A stretch of DNA of 64,000 bases from an uncultured Agrococcus sp. (GTDB lineage: Bacteria > Actinomycetota > Actinomycetes > Actinomycetales > Microbacteriaceae), in the NCBI RefSeq assembly GCF_945915485.1, contig NZ_CAMEFJ010000005.1, positions 1 through 64,000 of the forward strand, given 5' to 3'. The notes under the pieces are model-generated. The model worked only from the letters and a program-made list of their open reading frames with translations. It did no database searches and was not told where the DNA came from. Numbering within the stretch: the stretch's first letter is position 1; the number at the start of each line of letters is the position of its first letter. The position numbers were made by a program, and so were the translations under genes. Shown piece after piece: positions 19,255 to 27,982 of this stretch.

Positions 19255-19848
19255 TCAGTCGTCGCCGGGCACGGCCGAGGGGCTGTGGATGTGCATCCTT
19301 GCCCCCGCGTCGTTGAAAATGCTCAGCACGGATGCGGGCTTGCCGCCTGCAGCGGACATCGCGTGCGGGATCGCGGTGTCGAACTCTGCCGCTTCGCCTC
19401 GCCCCATGACGACGTCCTGCTCGCCGAGCCGAAGTCGTAACCGACCGGTGAGTACGTACACCCACTCGTAGCCGTCGTGCACGCGTAGATCGGGCAGTTC
19501 GCGCAGTGGGGGATAGGTGATCTTGTACGTGTGTATCGGTGAGTCTTCTGGCGCGAGAGGAGCGATGATGAGCCCGTCGCGGCGGATCGTCGGTCTGCGC
19601 ACTCGCGGATCCGTGGACGGGGGTCGTACGAGGTCGTCGATTCGAACGCCCAGTTGCCGGGTGAGAGGGAGGAGCAGACCGAGTGTTGCTTGCCGTTTCC
19701 CTGACTCCAACCGTGAGAGCGTGCTCGCGGACATCCCGGATCGGGATGCTAGATCGTCCAGCGTCCAACCGCGTGCCAAACGCACCGTTCGAAGGCGTGC
19801 GCCCACCTCTGCCAACTCGTCGTGCACAGCAGCTCCCATCGTCAACAC
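19255..19848 (-). CDS. XRE family transcriptional regulator with C-terminal cupin domain
   Basis: RLRTVRLARGWTLDDLASRSGMSASTLSRLESGKRQATLGLLLPLTRQLGV HTH; YEWVYVLTGRLRLRLGEQDVVMGRGEAAEFDTAIPHAMSA cupin. Confidence 0.92.
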   Translation of the reverse strand: MLTMGAAVHDELAEVGARLRTVRLARGWTLDDLASRSGMSASTLSRLESGKRQATLGLLLPLTRQLGVRIDDLVRPPSTDPRVRRPTIRRDGLIIAPLAPEDSPIHTYKITYPPLRELPDLRVHDGYEWVYVLTGRLRLRLGEQDVVMGRGEAAEFDTAIPHAMSAAGGKPASVLSIFNDAGARMHIHSPSAVPGDD

Positions 19849-19914
19849 ATCGCTTACCTTGCCATTATTGCAAAATGGTTTGCCAATGTGTCATCTCAGA
19901 ACGAGACTTGTTCC

Positions 19915-20868
19915 ATGCAGAATCTTTCGAAAAGCAAGCAGTGGGATGCGATCGTCGTCGGAGGAGGGGCCGCGGGGTTGTCAGCCGCGCTCATGCTCGG
20001 CCGTGCACGCCGTAGCGTCCTGATCATCGACGCGGGTAGCCCGCGTAACCGCTTCGCAGCGCACATGCACGGTGTGCTCGGTCATGAGAATACGCCCCCT
20101 CGCGAGCTCGTGCAGCGAGGGCGCGAGGAAGTCGCGTCGTACGGCGGACAGTTTCTCGATGCGGAAGTCACGGGGGTCGACGCCGCAGCGCACGGTGTGG
20201 AGGTGTCGCTCGAAAGCGGGGAACGGCATATGGCCCGCGCGTTGATCGTGGCCACCGGCATAACGGATCGCCTTCCCGAGATTCCCGGCCTCGCCGAGCG
20301 CTGGGGCATCAGCGTCTTCCACTGCCCGTACTGCCACGGCTGGGAGGTTGCGGACGCAAGGCTCGGCGTGCTTGCGACATCGCCCATGGCAGTGCATCAA
20401 GCGCAGATGGTGCGCCAGTGGAGTGATCGCGTAACACTGTTCGCAGGTGCGGGAGGCGTAGACGACGACGTGCGTGAGCGGCTCGTCAGCAGGGGCGTCG
20501 TCGTGATTGATCAAGAGGTGACGAGCGTTGTCGGCGATGGCACGGCGATCAATGCTGTGACAACCGCGGACGGCGCCGCAACGCCGATCGATGCGATCTT
20601 CACGGCACCGACAGTGCAAACGCACGACGGCTTCCTGGCGACGCTCAACCTTGAACGAGAGGAGTCGCCGTTCGGAGCGGGATCTCTTATTTCGGTGGAT
20701 CAGGTCGGCAAGACCAGCCTGGATCGCATTTGGGCGGTCGGCAACGTCGTGAACCCCATGGCGAACGTGCCGATGGTGATCGGCGCGGGCGCGTTTACGG
20801 GAGCTGCCGTCAACGGAGTGCTGATCGAAGAGGAATTCAACCTGGCCTCTGTCGGAGGTTCGGAGTAG
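19915..20868 (+). CDS. NAD(P)/FAD-dependent oxidoreductase, thioredoxin-reductase-like
   Basis: WDAIVVGGGAAGLSAALMLGRARRSVLIID Rossmann; ATGITDRLPEIPGLAERWGISVFHCPYCHGWEV (CPYC); DRIWAVGNV. Confidence 0.9.
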   Translation: MQNLSKSKQWDAIVVGGGAAGLSAALMLGRARRSVLIIDAGSPRNRFAAHMHGVLGHENTPPRELVQRGREEVASYGGQFLDAEVTGVDAAAHGVEVSLESGERHMARALIVATGITDRLPEIPGLAERWGISVFHCPYCHGWEVADARLGVLATSPMAVHQAQMVRQWSDRVTLFAGAGGVDDDVRERLVSRGVVVIDQEVTSVVGDGTAINAVTTADGAATPIDAIFTAPTVQTHDGFLATLNLEREESPFGAGSLISVDQVGKTSLDRIWAVGNVVNPMANVPMVIGAGAFTGAAVNGVLIEEEFNLASVGGSE

Positions 20869-20992
20869 GCTGGAGGAAATCACCGGGAGCTCGCGAGAGC
20901 AGCACCGCGTGTCGCACATCCGCTTCGCGAAAAGCTCCGTACAGTGAACACGAAGCTTCAATAACAACTTGAAGGTTCGGAAGGAATGGACC

Positions 20993-21538
20993 GTGGAAGA
21001 GTTCGAAGGCACCCGCATCGACGTCGGCATGCTGTTCACCGATGGCCTGCCAGATCAACGAGACGCAAGCGGGTACCGCGGTGCGATCGCGGCCGAAGCC
21101 GCCGGTATCACCTACCGTCAGCTCGACTACTGGGCACGTACTGGGCTCGTCGAGCCGACTATCCGGACCGCGCACGGCTCCGGCTCGCAGCGACTGTACT
21201 CCTTCCGCGACATCCTCGTACTCAAACTCGTCAAGCGACTGCTCGATACCGGCATCACGCTGCAGCAGATCCGCGTCGCCATTCAGCAGCTGCACGAGTC
21301 GGGCTTCCACGATCTCGCGCAGATCACGCTGATGTCCGACGGCGCGAGCGTCTATCTGTGCACCTCCAGCGACGAGGTCATCGACCTCCTGGGTCGTGGC
21401 CAGGGAGTCTTCGGGATCGCCGTCGGAACCGTTCTGCGCGAGGTCGAGTCGCAACTGGTCGAACTCGATGCAACACCTGCTGAAATGCAGGTCGATGAAC
21501 TAGCGGAGATGCGAGCTCGCAAGACACGAGCTTCGTAG
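20993..21538 (+). CDS. MerR family transcriptional regulator (Rv1828-like)
   Basis: YRGAIAAEAAGITYRQLDYWARTGLVEPTIRTAHGSGSQRLYSFRDILVLKLVKRLLDTGITLQQIRVAIQQL. Confidence 0.88.
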   Translation: MEEFEGTRIDVGMLFTDGLPDQRDASGYRGAIAAEAAGITYRQLDYWARTGLVEPTIRTAHGSGSQRLYSFRDILVLKLVKRLLDTGITLQQIRVAIQQLHESGFHDLAQITLMSDGASVYLCTSSDEVIDLLGRGQGVFGIAVGTVLREVESQLVELDATPAEMQVDELAEMRARKTRAS

Positions 21539-21554
21539 AGCCGTAGAGCTTGGG

Positions 21555-21580
21555 GGAGGCGCCGAATACGGTGCCTCCTT
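21555..21580 (+). terminator. Probable stem-loop terminator after merR
   Basis: GGAGGCgCCGaatACGGtGCCTCC followed by TTC, directly downstream of the stop codon. Confidence 0.55.
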
Positions 21581-21612
21581 CAATACGTTCTGCCGAGCTT
21601 ACGCAATGCAAA

Positions 21613-21681
21613 CTTCTCGGTCGCTGGGCGACGACACGCCGTGAAAACGCGCTCCCAACGCCAGGAGACCGAGAAGTTGAC
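21613..21681 (+). repeat. 69-bp dispersed inverted-repeat element, copy 1
   Basis: CTTCTCGGTCGCTGGGCGACGACACGCCGTGAAAACGCGCTCCCAACGCCAGGAGACCGAGAAGTTGAC; 63/69 identical to the reverse complement of 36112-36180; terminal inverted repeats CTTCTCGGTC.C/G.GACCGAGAAG. Confidence 0.85.
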
Positions 21682-21708
21682 GGAGCAGAACCCGGGTGGA
21701 AGCGAACT

Positions 21709-22611
21709 TTAGGAGTTCTTGTCTTCCGCGTCAGGTTCTTCCGCGAGCTCGGAGATCTGCGCGGCGGCGGAGGCGTCCTTGCCCGCTGTCGGAGTCATGC
21801 CACGGCCACCCGCCGGCGCGGTCGGCGCCTGCTGGAAGTGATCCTGCACGTACTGCAGCAGCTCATCGAACTGGGCCGCCATTTCCTGGGCACCCTCACC
21901 GGGCCACACGTGCAGCGGTCTGGCCGCGCCCTGGGCCTGCTGCATCGATGTGCGCTCGGGAAGAACGACGTCGAGCACGAGCGGCCCGAACATGTCCTTG
22001 AGCTCCTGCACGCGGTACTGATGCTCGAGCGACTGCGGGCGAGCGCGGTTGACAACGATGCCGACGGGCTGCAGACGCTGCGAAAGACCGCGTCGGATCT
22101 CCTCAATGGCGCGCAGCGCGCGGTCCGCGGCGGCGACGGAGAACAGCCCGGGCTCGGTCACGACGAGAACCCGATCGGAAGCCGCCCATGCGGTACGCGT
22201 GAGTGCGTTCAGGCTCGGGGCACAGTCGATCAGCACGAGGTCGTATTCCGACTCGACGGTTGCGAGAGCGGTCTCCAGGCGCCAGATCTCCTTCAGCGTC
22301 GGATGGGGTCCGTCGAAGTTGATCGCGGACGGGCTGCCGATGAGAACGTCGATCTTGCCGCCGTGGCCCGATGTCCAGCCGGAAGGCACGATGGCCTGCT
22401 GGACGGTCTTCTCCTTGGGGTTCGCGAGCACATCGGCGACATTGAGGCGACCGGAGATGTCGATGTCCATCCCGGTGGATGCATCCGACTGAGGATCCAG
22501 GTCGACCACGAGGGTGCGGAGACCCTTCGCGAACGCCGCGGAGGCAAGGCCAAGTGTCACGGTCGTCTTACCGACGCCGCCTTTTAGTGAACTGACTGAG
22601 AGTACGTGCAC
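21709..22611 (-). CDS. ParA family ATPase (orphan; no adjacent parB)
   Basis: VHVLSVSSLKGGVGKTTVTLGLASAAFAKGLRTLVVDLDPQSDASTGMDID deviant Walker A; YDLVLIDCAPSLNALTRTAW. Confidence 0.92.
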   Translation of the reverse strand: MHVLSVSSLKGGVGKTTVTLGLASAAFAKGLRTLVVDLDPQSDASTGMDIDISGRLNVADVLANPKEKTVQQAIVPSGWTSGHGGKIDVLIGSPSAINFDGPHPTLKEIWRLETALATVESEYDLVLIDCAPSLNALTRTAWAASDRVLVVTEPGLFSVAAADRALRAIEEIRRGLSQRLQPVGIVVNRARPQSLEHQYRVQELKDMFGPLVLDVVLPERTSMQQAQGAARPLHVWPGEGAQEMAAQFDELLQYVQDHFQQAPTAPAGGRGMTPTAGKDASAAAQISELAEEPDAEDKNS

Positions 22612-22707
22612 GACAGAAAGCCTAGCGCGACTACTCTTGAGAGACGTCGTCACGTGCCGATAGCGGGGAATTCGTTCCGCGACGTGCACTAAGCAGTGAG
22701 GAGCAGC

Positions 22708-25700
22708 GTGTTCGAGAAAATCCTGGTAGCGAACCGAGGCGAGATCGCCATCCGTGCGTTTCGTGCAGCCAATGAACTGGGCATCAAAACGGTGGCCGTG
22801 TTCGCCCACGAAGACCGCTATTCCCTGCATCTGCAGAAGGCGGACGAGGCCTACCAGTTAGGAGAACCGGGGCACCCGGTTCGGGCCTATCTCGACGTCG
22901 ACGAGATCATCCGCGTGGCGAAGCTCGCTGGGGCGGACGCGATCTATCCCGGCTACGGATTTCTCTCAGAGAATCCAAAGCTTGCTGCCGCTGCCGCGGA
23001 AGCGGGAATCGTGTTCGTCGGCCCTCCAGCACGTGTTTTGGCAATGGCTGGAAACAAGGTCACGGCGAAAGAACACGCGATCAGCGCGGGCGTTCCGGTG
23101 CTGCGTTCGACAGAAGCGACGACAGATGTGGATGCGCTGCTGGCAGGTGCCGATGACATCGGCTTCCCCGTCTTCTGCAAAGCGGTCGCGGGAGGAGGCG
23201 GTCGCGGCATGCGACTCGTCGAGCGTCGTGAGGAACTCGCGGCCGCGCTCGAAGCAGCGATGCGCGAGGCCGACAGCGCATTCGGCGATGCCACGATGTT
23301 CATCGAGCAGGCGGTCGTGCGTCCGCGACACATCGAAGTGCAGATCCTGGCCGACGCCGCCGAGAACACGGTGCACCTGTTCGAACGCGACTGCTCGGTG
23401 CAGCGGCGGCACCAGAAGGTCGTCGAGCTCGCACCGGCGCCGAATCTCGGCGACGATGTGCGCGAGGCGCTGTACCGGGATGCCGTCGCGTTCGCCGAGT
23501 CGATCGGCTACGTGAATGCGGGCACGGTCGAATTCCTGCTGGAGACGGCCGGCGAGAGGGCCGGTGAGCACGTGTTCATCGAAATGAATCCGCGCATCCA
23601 GGTCGAGCACACCGTGACGGAGGAGGTCACGGACGTCGATCTCGTGCAGTCCCAGATCCGAATCGCGGCAGGTGAAAGTCTCGAAGAGCTGGGGTTGACG
23701 CAGGACGTCCTGACGTTGCACGGAGCCGCGTTGCAGTGCCGCGTCACGACGGAGAACCCCGCAGACGGGTTTCGCCCTGACACGGGGCGCATCACGGCAT
23801 ACCGCTCGCCGGGCGGCGCCGGAGTGCGTCTCGACGGCGGCACGATCAACCCCGGAGCAGAGATCAGCCCGCACTTCGACTCGATGCTCGCAAAGGTGAC
23901 CTGCCGCGGACGTGACCTGGAGGCGGCAATCCACCGTGCGCATCGCGCAGTGAGCGAGTTCCGCATCCGCGGTGTCGCTTCGAACATCCCGTTCCTGCTG
24001 AATCTGCTCGAGAACGAGCAGTTCCGTGCCGGTGACGTGTCGACGCACTTCATCGACGAGCACCCGGAACTCACGACGATCCAGCCACCGAAAGACCGGG
24101 CATCCAAGGTGCTGTCGTGGCTTGCGGACGTCACCGTCAACAAGCCGCACGGTGAGGCGAACGGCGTCATCAACCCCGTTACCAAGTTGCCGGAAATCGA
24201 TCTGGAAGCTGCAGCACCGGCGGGCGCCAGACAGCGGCTGCAGGTCGTCGGGCCCGCCGCGTTCGCTCAGGAGCTCCGCCACCAGGAGGCCCTCGCCGTC
24301 ACCGACACGACCTTCCGTGATGCGCACCAGTCACTGCTGGCGACGCGCATCCGCACGAAGGATCTCGAAACGGTCGCCCCGTACGTTTCCAGGATGACGC
24401 CGGAACTGTTCAGCGTCGAAGCGTGGGGAGGGGCCACATACGATGTCGCCCTGCGATTCCTCGGTGAAGACCCGTGGGAGCGCCTTGCACGTCTGCGGGA
24501 GGCCATGCCCAACCAGAACCTGCAAATGCTGCTGCGCGGACGCAACACGGTCGGGTACACGCCGTACCCGGTCGAGGTGACGAGCGCGTTCGTACACGAA
24601 GCTGCGCAGACCGGCATCGACGTCTTCCGCATCTTCGACGCACTCAACGATGTCGAGCAGATGCGCCCGGCCATCGACGCGGTACTCGAAACCGGAACTT
24701 CGATTGCCGAGGTAGCGCTCTGCTACTCGGGCGACCTGCTGAACCCGAACGAGGACCTGTACACCCTCGACTACTACTTGAGACTTGCCGAGCGGATCGT
24801 TGCAGGCGGGGCGCACATCCTCGCCATCAAGGACATGGCAGGGCTGCTGCGAGCGGGAGCCGCTTCGAAGCTCGTCGCTGCGCTGCGCAGCAGGTTCGAC
24901 CTGCCCGTGCACCTGCACACGCACGACACGGCCGGCGGACAGCTCGCGACCCTGCTCGCGGCGGCCGAAGCGGGCGTCGACGCGGTCGACGTAGCGAGTG
25001 CGGCGATGTCGGGCACGACGAGCCAGCCGTCCCTGAGCGCACTCGTCGCAGCCGTCGCGAACACGCCTCGCGACACGGGGCTCGACCTCGCGGCGGTCGG
25101 GGAGTTGGAGCCCTACTGGGAGGCCGTTCGCAGGCTCTACCGCCCGTTCGAGTCCGGCCTGCCCGCACCGACCGGCCGCGTGTACCACCACGAGATTCCG
25201 GGCGGTCAGCTCTCGAATCTCCGTCAGCAGGCGATAGCACTCGGGCTTGCCGACCGCTTCGAAGACATCGAGAACTGGTACGCCGAAGCCTCGCGCATCC
25301 TCGGCCGGCCGACCAAGGTGACGCCTTCATCGAAGGTCGTCGGGGATCTTGCGCTGCAGCTCGTCGCGCAGGGTGTCGACCCCGCCGAGTTCGAAGCCGA
25401 CCCCGGGAAGTTCGATATTCCCGACTCGGTCATCTCGTTCATGGCGGGCGAGCTCGGCGATCTGCCGGGCGGATGGCCCGAGCCGTTCCGCTCGAAGGTG
25501 CTGGAGGGGCGTACCGTGAAGTCTTCCATGCAGGAGCTCACCGACGAACAGAGCGCACGCCTGCGCGAGCCGGGCCAGGATCGTCAAGACGCGCTCAACG
25601 AGCTGCTCTTCCCCGGGCCAACCGGTGACTTCAAGAAGACGGTCGAGGCGTACGGAGACCTGTCCGTCGTCGACACGATCGACTACCTCTACGGGATCCA

Positions 25701-26118
25701 GCAGGGCGACGAGCACTCGGTCGGCATCGGCAAGGGCGTCACGCTGAGGGTCGGGCTCGAAGCCATGGGGCAGCCGGATGAAAGCGGCATGGTGACGGTT
25801 ATGACCGTGCTCAACGGCCAGTTGCGCCCCGTGTACGTACGCGACCGATCCGTCAAGGTCGTGGAGGAATCGACGGAGCACGCTGACCCGTCGATTCCCG
25901 GTCACGTACCCGCTCCTTTCGCTGGGGCCGTCACCGTGCAGGTCGAGCAGGGCGACGCAGTCGGAGTCGGCGACACGGTCGCTACGATCGAGGCGATGAA
26001 GATGGAGGCCGCGATCACGGCCCAGGTCGCCGGTATTGTCGAACGGCTTGCGATAACCGGTACGAGGCAGGTCGAGGCAGGCGACCTGATCGCCGTCATC
26101 GCGGAGGGGGAGAAGTAA
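22708..26118 (+). CDS. pyc: Pyruvate carboxylase
   Basis: FEKILVANRGEIAIRAFRAANELG biotin carboxylase; TDTTFRDAHQSLLATRIRTKDL carboxyltransferase; IEAMKMEAAITA biotin-attachment site; GTG at 22708 likely (ORF begins 22696). Confidence 0.97.
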   Translation: MFEKILVANRGEIAIRAFRAANELGIKTVAVFAHEDRYSLHLQKADEAYQLGEPGHPVRAYLDVDEIIRVAKLAGADAIYPGYGFLSENPKLAAAAAEAGIVFVGPPARVLAMAGNKVTAKEHAISAGVPVLRSTEATTDVDALLAGADDIGFPVFCKAVAGGGGRGMRLVERREELAAALEAAMREADSAFGDATMFIEQAVVRPRHIEVQILADAAENTVHLFERDCSVQRRHQKVVELAPAPNLGDDVREALYRDAVAFAESIGYVNAGTVEFLLETAGERAGEHVFIEMNPRIQVEHTVTEEVTDVDLVQSQIRIAAGESLEELGLTQDVLTLHGAALQCRVTTENPADGFRPDTGRITAYRSPGGAGVRLDGGTINPGAEISPHFDSMLAKVTCRGRDLEAAIHRAHRAVSEFRIRGVASNIPFLLNLLENEQFRAGDVSTHFIDEHPELTTIQPPKDRASKVLSWLADVTVNKPHGEANGVINPVTKLPEIDLEAAAPAGARQRLQVVGPAAFAQELRHQEALAVTDTTFRDAHQSLLATRIRTKDLETVAPYVSRMTPELFSVEAWGGATYDVALRFLGEDPWERLARLREAMPNQNLQMLLRGRNTVGYTPYPVEVTSAFVHEAAQTGIDVFRIFDALNDVEQMRPAIDAVLETGTSIAEVALCYSGDLLNPNEDLYTLDYYLRLAERIVAGGAHILAIKDMAGLLRAGAASKLVAALRSRFDLPVHLHTHDTAGGQLATLLAAAEAGVDAVDVASAAMSGTTSQPSLSALVAAVANTPRDTGLDLAAVGELEPYWEAVRRLYRPFESGLPAPTGRVYHHEIPGGQLSNLRQQAIALGLADRFEDIENWYAEASRILGRPTKVTPSSKVVGDLALQLVAQGVDPAEFEADPGKFDIPDSVISFMAGELGDLPGGWPEPFRSKVLEGRTVKSSMQELTDEQSARLREPGQDRQDALNELLFPGPTGDFKKTVEAYGDLSVVDTIDYLYGIQQGDEHSVGIGKGVTLRVGLEAMGQPDESGMVTVMTVLNGQLRPVYVRDRSVKVVEESTEHADPSIPGHVPAPFAGAVTVQVEQGDAVGVGDTVATIEAMKMEAAITAQVAGIVERLAITGTRQVEAGDLIAVIAEGEK

Positions 26119-27482
26119 TGCCACACGTCGAGCTCGCCGTTCTCGGGGCCGGTAGCGGCAACACAGTGCCCGGAAAGGCCTGGAAGGGGAGAGACGTAGC
26201 GCTCTTCGACGACGGCGAATGGTTCGGGGGCACCTGTCTGAACGCAGGTTGCATCCCGACCAAGATGTTCGTGCGCGTCGCCGATATCGTGCTCGAGGCG
26301 CAGCACACCGGGCTCGGGCTCGACGGCAGTGTTCCGCATCCCGACTGGCGTGCGGTGCAGGATCGCATTCTCGGCCGCATTAACGAGGTCTCGCTCTCCG
26401 GAGAGGCCTGGCGCGACAAGACGACGCGCCTGGTCCGTGAGACGAGCGCGCTGACCGGCGACCGCACGATCGTCACGGCATCCGGTGAAGAGTTCACGGC
26501 CGATCGTGTCGTACTGGCAGCGGGATCGCGGCCGCGCCCGCTCACGTGCGATCACGACCCGCGCGACATCCTCACGAGCGACTCCGTCATGCGCATCGAT
26601 GAACTGCCGTCATCGATGCTGATCATCGGAGCGGGTGCCGTCGCCATCGAGTTCGCCCACGTGTTCGCCGGGTTCGGCACAGACGTGACCATCGCGAGCA
26701 GAAGTTCACGTGTGCTGGGCGCCTACGACGACCTTGTGAGTGAACGCTTCACGGAGCTCGCCGGCGACCGCTACCGGCTGATTACGAACGCCTCGCCCGT
26801 ATCCGTCGAACGGCACGGAGATGTGCTGCGCACCCGCTTCGACAATGGCGAAACGGTCGAGTCTGCGGTCGTGCTGAACGCTTCGGGGCGCATCCCGAAC
26901 ACGGATCGCATCGGCGCCGACCGCTTCGATACCGACGAGTCGAACCGCGTCGTCACCGACGATCGGATGCGCGTGCTGCATGATGGCACTCCCGTTGAGG
27001 GGGTCTACGCGCTGGGGGACATCACGAGTCACTTCGGGCTCAAGCACGTCGCCAACCATCAGGCGCGCGTTGTCGAGGCGCAGCTCGCGGGTCGGGATGA
27101 ACGCGACAGGTTGCAGCCCGTGCCGGGAGCACTCTTCGCGGGGCCGGAGGTGGCGCACTTCGGGCTAGAGGCCCGCAATGCTCCTGCGGATGCCGTCGTC
27201 GTGACGCAGGAGTACGGATCCACCGCATACGGCTGGGCGTTGGAGGATACGACATCCTTCGTGCGCCTCATCGTCGGTCGTGACGGGGCACTGCTGGGAG
27301 CTCACATTCTCGGGCCACAGGCGAGCATTCTGCTGCAGCCACTCGTGCAGGCGGCGTCCTACGGGCAAACGGTGCACGGGCTCGCCCGCGGTCAATACTG
27401 GCCGCATCCCGCGCTGACGGAAGTCGTCGAGAACGCGTTGCTGCAGGCAGAAGAGGCTCTCGCGGCAGAAGGAACGGCATGA
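26118..27482 (+). CDS. mtr: Mycothione reductase
   Basis: AVLGAGSGNTVPG, FGGTCLNAGCIPTKMFVRVADI redox-disulfide, YALGDITSHFGLKHVANHQARVV, HPALTEVVENALL. Confidence 0.92.
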   Translation: MPHVELAVLGAGSGNTVPGKAWKGRDVALFDDGEWFGGTCLNAGCIPTKMFVRVADIVLEAQHTGLGLDGSVPHPDWRAVQDRILGRINEVSLSGEAWRDKTTRLVRETSALTGDRTIVTASGEEFTADRVVLAAGSRPRPLTCDHDPRDILTSDSVMRIDELPSSMLIIGAGAVAIEFAHVFAGFGTDVTIASRSSRVLGAYDDLVSERFTELAGDRYRLITNASPVSVERHGDVLRTRFDNGETVESAVVLNASGRIPNTDRIGADRFDTDESNRVVTDDRMRVLHDGTPVEGVYALGDITSHFGLKHVANHQARVVEAQLAGRDERDRLQPVPGALFAGPEVAHFGLEARNAPADAVVVTQEYGSTAYGWALEDTTSFVRLIVGRDGALLGAHILGPQASILLQPLVQAASYGQTVHGLARGQYWPHPALTEVVENALLQAEEALAAEGTA

Positions 27483-27970
27483 GCGTTCGTGAGATCCGCG
27501 TGTTCGGCGACCCCGTACTGCGTTCGGTGTCCGAGGAGGCGCGACTCGATGACCCGGCGCTTGCCGATCTCGTGACCGACCTGCTCGATACTGTGCAACT
27601 GCCCGGTCGCGCGGGCGTTGCGGCGCCGCAGATAGGAGTCGGCGTTCGCGCTTTCAGCTACCTGGTCGAAAATCGTCTCGGTTACGTGCTGAATCCGCGC
27701 CTCGTAGAAACTCGCGGCGAGCCGGAGCCCATCGACGAAGGCTGCCTTTCGGTGCCGGACTTGGGGTTCATGACCCCGAGATATCCGTGGGCGCGAGTCG
27801 AAGGCACCGATCTCGACGGCAATCGTGTCGAGCTTGAGGGCGAGGGAGTGTTCGCGCAGATGCTGCAGCACGAGTGCGCACACCTCGACGGTCGGCTCTA
27901 CATCATGGAACTCGACAAGGAGACCAGGATGCGCGCTATGGAGGCCATTCGCAACGCACCCTGGTTCTAG
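27479..27970 (+). CDS. def: Peptide deformylase
   Basis: GRAGVAAPQIGV, DEGCLSVPDLGF, MLQHECAHLDGRLYI (HExxH). Confidence 0.95.
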   Translation: MSVREIRVFGDPVLRSVSEEARLDDPALADLVTDLLDTVQLPGRAGVAAPQIGVGVRAFSYLVENRLGYVLNPRLVETRGEPEPIDEGCLSVPDLGFMTPRYPWARVEGTDLDGNRVELEGEGVFAQMLQHECAHLDGRLYIMELDKETRMRAMEAIRNAPWF

Positions 27971-27982
27971 GGTTGCGGGCGA

